DNA from: Verrucomicrobiales bacterium
Lineage (GTDB): Bacteria; Verrucomicrobiota; Verrucomicrobiia; Verrucomicrobiales; Akkermansiaceae
Assembly: GCA_002729295.1 (NCBI GenBank)
Contig: PBTU01000091.1
Coordinates: forward strand, 6,796 to 19,990
Length of the DNA stretch: 13,195 nt
Reading direction: 5' to 3'
How positions within the stretch are numbered: position 1 is the first letter of the stretch; every line of letters begins with the position of its first letter. The notes below the pieces were generated by a model. It saw only the letters and a list, made by a program, of their open reading frames with translations, searched no databases and was not told the DNA's origin. Shown here in pieces: positions 7,697-13,195 of this stretch. A program made the position numbers and the translations under genes.

Positions 7697-8437
7697 ATGA
7701 CCCGACTCGAACTCGACGACCTTCCCAAAAAGCGGCCCCCGCTTTTCTGGTGGCTCCTTGCCAATATTCTCGCGATCGCATTCGCCATCGCCTCCTGGGT
7801 CGTTTGCCTCAACCTCTTTCGCGATCCCACCTATCCAACCAGCTACGATCTTATGCTCAAGGTCGGGCGAGTCGCACCCTTAGAAAGCTTCACCCCAACC
7901 ACCGCCCCCACGCCAAAGAAAGTAAGCGGCCCGCTCGAGTTGGAAGCTCAATTTCAAAAGATTTCCAACGAAGATCTCGACGTTCTCAATCGCGAGCTAC
8001 GCCGAAGCTATCTCACCAACTTCAACAGGTCGCGCACGCTCACATATATTACTGGAGAATACCAGATCTCCGAGGTGAGAACCCTCACCGGTGAAGATTT
8101 CCTTACCTCCGGTGCCGTAATCAAGGCACAGGCCCTTGTGAGACCAAACAAGATCGGTAAACCCATTCCTTATCCTCTCTTCATTGAATGTTTCTTCCCA
8201 AGCGAGGACGATGCCACAAGCCTCTTTAACATCGGAGACATGCTTGTGTTGAAGAAAATCCCCGACTGCGCCGCCATCATTAATGTCGACCGGACTCCAT
8301 ACGAAGACAACTCCGCGCTCTTCCTGACCGTGGTGCCACTCTGCGCGGTCAGCTATCCGAGTAGCGAAGGAAACTCCATCTCAATTTCTCCGCCCGATAA
8401 AGCCAATGTTGCTGCTTCTCTCCCTGCGATCCCCTAG
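7697..8437 (+). CDS. Single-pass membrane protein of unknown function
   Basis: I do not recognise a family. The 246-residue product has a short charged N-terminus (MTRLELDDLPKKR), one strongly hydrophobic helix at about 15-40, then some 200 residues expected outside the cytoplasm, with a Pro/Thr-rich linker near 60-78 and a probable alpha/beta domain at about 80-225. It contains the segments RSRTLTYITGEYQ, LIKAQ-like VIKAQALVRP and FNIGDMLVLKK. There is no lipobox and no catalytic motif I can name. The ATG at 7697 is chosen; the frame also allows a GTG at 7685 that would overlap the Fe-S carrier. The gene sits between the carrier (2-base gap) and the GT51 glycosyltransferase (7-base gap). Topology and position suggest an envelope role, perhaps with the glycosyltransferase, but that is inference. 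Confidence 0.75.
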   Translation: MTRLELDDLPKKRPPLFWWLLANILAIAFAIASWVVCLNLFRDPTYPTSYDLMLKVGRVAPLESFTPTTAPTPKKVSGPLELEAQFQKISNEDLDVLNRELRRSYLTNFNRSRTLTYITGEYQISEVRTLTGEDFLTSGAVIKAQALVRPNKIGKPIPYPLFIECFFPSEDDATSLFNIGDMLVLKKIPDCAAIINVDRTPYEDNSALFLTVVPLCAVSYPSSEGNSISISPPDKANVAASLPAIP

Positions 8438-8444
8438 TTGATTC

Positions 8445-10082
8445 ATGAGCCGGAGATCACACCAAGAAGGACGCCGACAAGGGTCGTTACGCCGGCCAAT
8501 CTGGCGTTTATGGGGATTTTCCTGGCGGGCTGGTCTTACCCTTTTGGTCCCCTTACTCGGTGTCGTCTCATGGTATGTCTTGCAAGCCAGTAAGTTCGAC
8601 CTCGCTCTTGTCGAAAAAATGCCTGCCCGAACAGTGCTTATCGATCGTAATGGCGTCGAATACGGAACGATCCACGGTGAAAACCGGCGCCTGATCACGG
8701 ACTCTGAAATCCCGGACTTCCTTAAAAAAGCCCTCTTCGCGCGCGAGGATAGCCGCTTTCTTGATCACGAAGGCGTTGACCTCATTGGCCTCGCCCGGGC
8801 TACCGTGCGCAACCTCAAAGACCGCGACTTTACCCAGGGAGCCTCGACCCTCTCAATGCAGCTCGCTCGCAACACCTACGAACTCCGCGAAAAAAAATCA
8901 CTCAACCGCAAGTTCCTCGAAATAGCCCTCACTTATCGAATCGAGGCAAATTTCACCAAAGACGAAATCCTCACTCACTACCTCAACCGCATCTACTTCG
9001 GCTCGGGGTGCAACGGCATTGAGGAGGCCGCTCTGAGCTACTTCGGTAAGTCCACCTCCGAACTTAATCGGAACCACTCCGCCTTGCTCGTCGGCATCAT
9101 CAGGGCTCCCCACGCCTGCTCTCCGTGGCGAAATCTTAGAGGAGCCCTCAAACAGCGCGACGAAGTTCTAGCCCGTCTCGTCGCGATTGGTGAGATCTCG
9201 GAATCCGAAGTTGAAGAGATCAAGGATGAAGACCTCGACCTCCGGAATCCGAACGCCGAAATCGTCGAGACGAGTCACGGCACCCGGGTAATGCGACGGC
9301 CTCTTGAAACAGTTTTCGATTCGTCTCAAATCAAAGAAGGGGGGCTCAAAGTCACTACCTCGTTGGATATCGAGGTTCAATATGCCTTGGAGAATCTCGT
9401 GGACACAAGCGCTCTTCCTGAAGGTGCCCAGATGGCTGTCCTTGCCCTCGATCCGAGAAATGGCGACATCCTTGGCGTCGTTGGATGTCGCGAACAACGC
9501 CCCACGGGATTCAACCGCGCCCTCGACTCCCGCCGTGATCTCGGCCCGGAATTGGTCGAGACTCTAATCAATACAGCCTCCCTGGAACGCGGGCATCTCC
9601 CAATCGAAGGAAACCCTGTCGCAACCGGTCGACAGCTGGGATTCAACGATGCCTCAAAGCTCCTCCGTCGCTTTGGTCTCGAGGGAATATTCGGGGACGG
9701 GGATGACTTCTTTCGGGGCACCCTCAGCGTCTCCCTGCTCGAATTGGCAACTGCTTACGCTACGATTCTCGAAGGCGGCTCAAGGCCGGCCACGGTCTTC
9801 ATTCGCAAAGTCGAAAACACAGACCGAACGCTATTCTCACGCCCTCCGGCTATTTTCCCAGCTTTCAACGATCATGCCATCCCCGAGAAGCTTCCGGTTT
9901 TCCTCTCCGGACAATCCCTCTCACAGGCTGACTATTGGACCGTCTCACTTGGAGAACAATGCGTCGTGGCCATCTGGATTGGTTTCGATCAACCGAGGCG
10001 CTTCAAATTACCGGCGGCTTCCATCCTAAGACTGGCCGCTGCGCAAAAGAAAATCTCCGGATCCAATAAGAATAGGAAATAA
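8445..10082 (+). CDS. GT51 peptidoglycan glycosyltransferase with degenerate transpeptidase domain (class A PBP-like)
   Basis: The glycosyltransferase part polymerises lipid II into glycan strands on the outer face of the inner membrane. The 545-residue product has a basic N-terminus, one membrane anchor (about 29-48) and a complete-looking GT51 domain (about 75-245): AREDSRFLDHEG at 99-110 with catalytic E101, QGASTLSMQLARN at 131-143, RKFLEIAL at 155-162 and EILTHYLNRIYFGSG at 174-188. After a linker, the transpeptidase homology begins (LKVTTSLDIEVQ at 301-312, AVLALDPRNGDILGVVG at 331-347, FNRALDSRR at 356-364) and is still recognisable at SVSLLELATAYAT (428-440) and VVAIWIGFD (507-515). 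However, the SxxK position reads GPELVE (367-372), the SxN site seems lost (EGN near 388-390) and KTG is LSG (487-489). The domain is also short. It should not bind penicillin. The ATG at 8445 lies 7 bases after the upstream gene. Confidence 0.9.
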   Translation: MSRRSHQEGRRQGSLRRPIWRLWGFSWRAGLTLLVPLLGVVSWYVLQASKFDLALVEKMPARTVLIDRNGVEYGTIHGENRRLITDSEIPDFLKKALFAREDSRFLDHEGVDLIGLARATVRNLKDRDFTQGASTLSMQLARNTYELREKKSLNRKFLEIALTYRIEANFTKDEILTHYLNRIYFGSGCNGIEEAALSYFGKSTSELNRNHSALLVGIIRAPHACSPWRNLRGALKQRDEVLARLVAIGEISESEVEEIKDEDLDLRNPNAEIVETSHGTRVMRRPLETVFDSSQIKEGGLKVTTSLDIEVQYALENLVDTSALPEGAQMAVLALDPRNGDILGVVGCREQRPTGFNRALDSRRDLGPELVETLINTASLERGHLPIEGNPVATGRQLGFNDASKLLRRFGLEGIFGDGDDFFRGTLSVSLLELATAYATILEGGSRPATVFIRKVENTDRTLFSRPPAIFPAFNDHAIPEKLPVFLSGQSLSQADYWTVSLGEQCVVAIWIGFDQPRRFKLPAASILRLAAAQKKISGSNKNRK

Positions 10083-10105
10083 TTTGAGCATTCAAAAGGA
10101 GAGCT

Positions 10106-11443
10106 CTATTCCACCCTGCTGCTGAGGTTACCGTAACGCAGCATTGACTCAATTCGGTCACCCTTCTTCAGTTTCTTCGGATCTTTGACAATCCCGCCCT
10201 CTTCATCAAAAGTAACCGAAAATCCCCGTTCCAGAATACTGGTGGGCCCCAGAGCTTGGAGAACGGATTCCAGACGAAGCACTCTTTCCTCGTAGTGTTT
10301 CAGCGCATTTTCCGCAGCACTCAGAAAAGCCTCTTGAGTCGCATCTAGGCGATCCTGTCTCCGTCTAAAGATTTCCCGCGGATGATAACGATGCCAATTG
10401 GCGGAATGATGCACAATGCGATTTTCCAATTCCGTCAAGGCGCCACTCGCCGCCTGATAAAATGACCTCCGGGACTTCTCCAGCTGCCAGATTGGTGATT
10501 GTAATACTCTCTCCGAAGATTGCCCGAGAATCCCTCGCTCGTAAAAATCCATTTGGTCGGCGAGACGATCAAGACGACTCTCCACACTTCGCGTCAATCG
10601 CTCACTCATCCGATCGAGACGATCCCGCAGCTCAACCTGATCCGGCGCCACGAGTTCTGCAGCCGCGCTTGGGGTGGGCGCTCTCAAGTCAGAGACAAAA
10701 TCAGCAATCGTGAAATCAATTTCATGCCCTACCGCACTCACAACGGGAATAGGACAAGCCGCAATCGCGCGCGCGACGATTTCCTCGTTAAAATTCCACA
10801 GATCTTCGAGCGAGCCTCCACCACGTCCTACAATCAATACCTCTGGCTGGGGCAAGCCCTCAACCCCGGCATTTCCAGCTCGACTGATCGCCTGAGCAAT
10901 CCCCCGCTCGGCTCCTTTCCCCTGAACCGAGGCCGGGAAAAGCACAACCGTCAGCCAGGGCGCCCGACGGGAGAGGACGTTTTTCATATCTTGTAGTGCC
11001 GCTCCGGTCGGTGACGTCACGATTCCGATGATTTTTGGAAACCCTGGCAATTCCCTCTTCCGATCTTGGTCGAAAAGCCCTTCTTGGTTGAGCTTTTTCT
11101 TGAGTGACTCAAATCGCGCCTGCAAATCCCCCTGCCCGACTGCCTGAACTTTCTTAACGATTAATTGGGTACTGCCGCGAGCTTCATAAAAACTGGTCTC
11201 CCCAAAAACCTGCACCTTGGCACCATCCTCGATCACTTTATTACCGGTCCGGCGACGCGCTCCGAACATAGCACACGAAATCTGAGCTGACTCATCCTTT
11301 AGCGAAAAATACCAATGACCGCTTGATTGCTTGCGTACATTGCTCACTTCTCCCTCCACCCAAATTTCGCCCACCTGAATCTCAAGAAGATTCCGTACCC
11401 GGCGGGCTAGTTGCGTTACTGAGATCGCCTTGACCTCACTCAC
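10106..11443 (-). CDS. xseA: Exodeoxyribonuclease VII large subunit
   Basis: XseA is the catalytic subunit of exonuclease VII, which with the small XseB subunit degrades single-stranded DNA from both ends in repair. With the chosen start the product is 445 residues, close to the usual length. It has an N-terminal OB fold (about 4-100; VEGEVSNVRKQSSGHWYFSLKD), then the nuclease core with VTSPTGAALQD at 142-152, VGRGGGSLEDLW at 205-216 and VGHEIDFTIADFVSDLRAPTP at about 238-258, a long helical coiled-coil region (about 265-400) and a C-terminal strand region with ILERGFSVT. The frame is open to a TTG at 11476, but the GTG at 11443 is favoured: it follows AAGGAG by six bases and overlaps the stop of the upstream PIN/TRAM gene by eight bases, a normal coupled arrangement. 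No xseB is present next to it; downstream is the convergent GT51 gene. Confidence 0.95.
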   Translation of the reverse strand: MSEVKAISVTQLARRVRNLLEIQVGEIWVEGEVSNVRKQSSGHWYFSLKDESAQISCAMFGARRRTGNKVIEDGAKVQVFGETSFYEARGSTQLIVKKVQAVGQGDLQARFESLKKKLNQEGLFDQDRKRELPGFPKIIGIVTSPTGAALQDMKNVLSRRAPWLTVVLFPASVQGKGAERGIAQAISRAGNAGVEGLPQPEVLIVGRGGGSLEDLWNFNEEIVARAIAACPIPVVSAVGHEIDFTIADFVSDLRAPTPSAAAELVAPDQVELRDRLDRMSERLTRSVESRLDRLADQMDFYERGILGQSSERVLQSPIWQLEKSRRSFYQAASGALTELENRIVHHSANWHRYHPREIFRRRQDRLDATQEAFLSAAENALKHYEERVLRLESVLQALGPTSILERGFSVTFDEEGGIVKDPKKLKKGDRIESMLRYGNLSSRVE

Positions 11444-12386
11444 CTTTCTCTCCTTCGTTATCGTGAAGCTCGGCAAAAACCATTTGGCCGGCGCTCGTCT
11501 GGAGCGTGCTAATCACGGTGACATCCTGTGAAGTGCCAATCTTCGAGATCGCGTGATTCACCACAATCATGGTGCCATCCGGCATATATCCCACCGCCTG
11601 ATGTTCGTCTTTTCCTGAGCGTACCAGGGCAAGTCGCATCGACTCTCCGACCACCACAGCTGGCTTCAGAGCGTCCGAGAGATCATTCAGATTGATAATA
11701 TCCGCCGACTGAAGGTGCGCCACTTTGGTGAGATTCTCATCTGTGGTCACCAAGCGCGCTCCTAGCAACTTGGCGGTCTGTACCAGTCGGCCCTGAAATG
11801 ATTCATCCTCGGCAATCCCGCGTGCATCATGAATGGTAATTGGAACTCCGGGATTTTTCTGCAGCTCATCCAAAATCTCTAACCCGCGTTGTCCCCGCTG
11901 CCGTTTCCCTGCCGCGGCAGAATTGGCCATGACTTGAAGTTCATCTAGCACGAATTGTGGGACAAGAAGCCGTCCGGTCAGAAATCCAGCTGCCATCATT
12001 CGTGGGAGCCGACCGTCCATAATGACCTCGCCATCAAGCAATAGAGGCTGTCCCGAGGCGGCATCCTGGCGGAATCGCACGTAAGGAATGATGAAAGAAA
12101 AATCTTCCTGATTACTCCGCAATGCGAGCACCGCTCCCAAAAATGCCAGACTACTGTAAATCGCGACATTCAGAGCCAGAACAAGTGAATCTCCTAAGCT
12201 TTCGTCCGGGAAGGAACTCGTCGCCAACTTGACCAGATCAGTGATTCCGACACGATTTAGAAGAAATCCGCAGATCAATCCGATCGCCACCCCAAAGGTC
12301 GCGGTTGAAAACCCACGCAGCGTAAAATCCTTCATCAAGGATTCTACGAAGATAAAAAAACCGGCCACGATCAGCGCTCCAAACAA
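11436..12386 (-). CDS. YacL-like membrane protein with PIN and TRAM domains, main open frame
   Basis: The product resembles Bacillus YacL: membrane helices, then a PIN nuclease-fold domain and a C-terminal TRAM (RNA-binding type) domain. The open frame from the TTG at 12386 gives 316 residues, with hydrophobic helices at about 1-15, 28-45 and 68-90. The PIN domain (about 114-240) contains LLLDGEVIMDGR (D118, D124), VPQFVLDELQ (E149), RGQRGLEIL, TTDENL (D216) and INLNDLSDALKP. TRAM follows at about 247-307. The Asp usual in the VDxKL motif appears as Gln (Q199 in FQGRL), so nuclease activity is uncertain. The TTG is probably not the ancestral start: an in-frame TGA lies three codons before it, and a good N-terminus continues beyond, so the gene is either broken or expressed by reinitiation. 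It lies between rseP and xseA. Its cellular role is not known. Confidence 0.85.
   Translation of the reverse strand: MFGALIVAGFFIFVESLMKDFTLRGFSTATFGVAIGLICGFLLNRVGITDLVKLATSSFPDESLGDSLVLALNVAIYSSLAFLGAVLALRSNQEDFSFIIPYVRFRQDAASGQPLLLDGEVIMDGRLPRMMAAGFLTGRLLVPQFVLDELQVMANSAAAGKRQRGQRGLEILDELQKNPGVPITIHDARGIAEDESFQGRLVQTAKLLGARLVTTDENLTKVAHLQSADIINLNDLSDALKPAVVVGESMRLALVRSGKDEHQAVGYMPDGTMIVVNHAISKIGTSQDVTVISTLQTSAGQMVFAELHDNEGEKGE
11441..11455 (-). promoter_or_regulatory. xseA: Ribosome binding site deciding the xseA start
   Basis: On the minus strand AAGGAG is followed six bases later by GTG (11443-11441), embedded in the last codons of the PIN/TRAM gene, where GTGAGTGA combines start and stop. 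It is the only strong, well-spaced Shine-Dalgarno sequence I found before a start in the window, and it outweighs the upstream TTG at 11476. Confidence 0.65.
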
Positions 12387-12392
12387 TCCGGC

Positions 12393-12500
12393 TCATAGTT
12401 CAATTGCGGGGGTGCTCAGGGCAATCGCCAAGCCCGCGAGCTCACAAATGACGACATAAGTGAGCCGAGCGACGTTGACGGAATGAGGGGAGCGTTTCAT
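12393..12500 (-). pseudogene. N-terminal fragment of the YacL-like PIN/TRAM gene, cut off by an in-frame TGA
   Basis: An ATG at 12500 opens a 35-codon frame (beginning MKRSPHSVNVARLTYVV, with a hydrophobic stretch through ELAGLAIALS) ending in TGA at 12395-12393. This is the same reading frame as the main PIN/TRAM gene, and only two codons separate the TGA from the TTG at 12386. Fragment plus main frame would make about 354 residues with an additional first membrane helix, close to the length of Bacillus YacL. A single-base change at the TGA would restore one continuous gene. The cause could be a real nonsense mutation, a sequencing or assembly error, or a gene that relies on reinitiation. 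Confidence 0.6.
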
Positions 12501-12534
12501 TTCTATCAGAAAAAGTGAGGGGATAGCTATGACA

Positions 12535-12546
12535 GGTCACCTCCTT
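12535..12546 (-). promoter_or_regulatory. Orphan strong Shine-Dalgarno-like sequence upstream of the PIN/TRAM gene
   Basis: The minus strand of the rseP-PIN/TRAM gap contains AAGGAGGTGACC, an extended match to the anti-Shine-Dalgarno, but the nearest in-frame ATG (12500) is 34 bases away. At the proper spacing stands an ATA (12530-12528) that is in frame with that ATG. The site may be fortuitous, or the ATA may be a rare start or a decayed ATG. Confidence 0.25.
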
Positions 12547-12561
12547 GGAGGCAAGCTCCCC

Positions 12562-13195
12562 CTACTGGGAAACTTCGGGCCAGACTACTTTAGCGTCCTT
12601 ACCGCCCGCCGGAATCGTATCCCCAAGGTCTTTCGTGGTAATGAAAAGCATAAACCCAATCAAGAGCAGCGCAAACCCAGTCTGAACCACTTCCAGCACC
12701 CGCGGATTAACCGGACGACCGCGAATCCACTCAATGATGGCCATGACAATATGCCCGCCATCCAGCACAGGTAAGGGCAGCATATTCAAGACCGCCAGAT
12801 TAACGTTAAAGAGGACAAAAAACCACATCACCCTCAACCAACCGTCTTCAGTCTTGAGAAGGAGATATTTTGTTCGGGCGATTCCAACCGGACCGGCAAG
12901 CTGATCGACACCTACATGCGAAGATGGAGAAGTGACCTTCGAAATCGTGACCCACATTGTCTTCAGGCTGTCCATAATTTGAAAATACGGAGTTGGATGC
13001 ACCATGGCAGTCTCGATATTCGCCTGCCAATCCCAAAGAATTCCGACTTTGGGATCCTGATCCTCAAAAATCTCACCTGCCGGCTTTAAAGGCGTTACAC
13101 TGCACTCGATAACTTGATCACCGCGCCTTACTTGGAAAACGCTTTGCTTCCATCCATTGTCAGCCAACAACTGACTTACGTGAAGAGTTCCCACA
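12562..13195 (-). CDS. rseP: Site-2 membrane protease RseP, C-terminal part (5' end outside the window)
   Basis: RseP-type zinc metalloproteases cut membrane-bound anti-sigma factors and signal-peptide remnants within the inner membrane. The visible 211 codons are the C-terminal part: the end of a PDZ domain (QVRRGDQVIECSVTPL), a periplasmic stretch, the conserved LAGPVGIA at 99-106, a membrane helix with NVNLAVLNMLPLPVLDGGH at 130-148 (numbering from the window edge, with D145 the expected third zinc ligand) and a final helix near 171-187 (FALLLIGFMLFIT). The N-terminal HExxH helix lies beyond the right edge and cannot be checked. The apparent GTG near 13194 is internal, not a start. It reads in the same direction as the PIN/TRAM gene, whose ATG is about 60 bases downstream, so cotranscription is likely. 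Confidence 0.93.
   Translation of the reverse strand, partial: VGTLHVSQLLADNGWKQSVFQVRRGDQVIECSVTPLKPAGEIFEDQDPKVGILWDWQANIETAMVHPTPYFQIMDSLKTMWVTISKVTSPSSHVGVDQLAGPVGIARTKYLLLKTEDGWLRVMWFFVLFNVNLAVLNMLPLPVLDGGHIVMAIIEWIRGRPVNPRVLEVVQTGFALLLIGFMLFITTKDLGDTIPAGGKDAKVVWPEVSQ

Noticed and set aside
7353..7781. 142-codon minus-strand frame over the Fe-S carrier
   Set aside because: It lies opposite a clear A-type carrier gene and runs into the next gene; its composition is that of an antisense shadow.
8445..10082. GT51 gene as a frameshifted or truncated normal PBP1a
   Set aside because: The frame is continuous, and recognisable transpeptidase-domain segments continue in the same frame to near the end, so missing motifs reflect substitution and shortening rather than a frameshift.
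10083..10096. TTTGA-GCAT-TCAAA inverted repeat between the GT51 gene and xseA as a terminator
   Set aside because: The stem is only five AT-rich pairs and is not followed by a T run on either strand.
10520..10996. 158-codon plus-strand frame inside xseA
   Set aside because: It is antisense to the conserved nuclease core of xseA, with no recognisable domain or start signal.
12393..12395. TGA in the PIN/TRAM gene as selenocysteine or reassigned Trp
   Set aside because: No selenocysteine-insertion-like hairpin is evident just downstream, the position is not a known redox site, and TGA serves as a normal stop elsewhere in the window.

Overview
The window looks like a piece of a bacterial chromosome from the Verrucomicrobiota, most likely class Verrucomicrobiae. 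This is inferred from gene content, not from a marker gene. The pointers are a large secreted lamin-tail-domain protein ending in a Ca-binding-like DDDGDD segment and an FFRV terminus, a thioredoxin-like lipoprotein with an SHD1 domain, and the general rarity of Shine-Dalgarno sequences before start codons. The DNA is moderately GC-rich by eye. No rRNA, tRNA, CRISPR array, insertion sequence or phage gene was seen. Coding density is high; the longest gap is about 200 bases.

Layout, left to right. A minus-strand thymidine phosphorylase (deoA, 18-1331) is divergent from a plus-strand secreted modular protein (1538-4492). That protein converges, 4 bases apart, on a minus-strand lipoprotein with a thioredoxin fold and an SHD1 domain (4497-5489), which has its own good sigma70-like promoter. 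Next come folD (5676-6551) and a DUF374-type lysophospholipid acyltransferase (6535-7158), overlapping by 17 bases on the minus strand. A divergent plus-strand cluster follows: an A-type Fe-S carrier (7314-7694), a single-pass membrane protein of unknown function (7697-8437) and a GT51 peptidoglycan glycosyltransferase with a degenerate transpeptidase domain (8445-10082). The right end is a minus-strand run: the C-terminal part of the site-2 protease rseP (cut by the window edge), a YacL-like membrane PIN/TRAM protein broken by an in-frame TGA near its N-terminus, and xseA (exonuclease VII large subunit), whose GTG start overlaps the PIN/TRAM stop.

Most of the window is housekeeping: nucleoside salvage, one-carbon folate metabolism, phospholipid acylation, Fe-S cluster delivery, cell-wall glycan synthesis, envelope proteolysis and DNA repair. 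I see no evidence of a defence system or other multi-gene novel system. The items most worth a second look are the penicillin-binding protein that appears to have kept its glycosyltransferase but lost all transpeptidase motifs, together with its unknown membrane partner; the nonsense codon that splits the PIN/TRAM gene; the tandemly repeated ~220-residue module in the secreted protein; and the SxxC thioredoxin-SHD1 lipoprotein.
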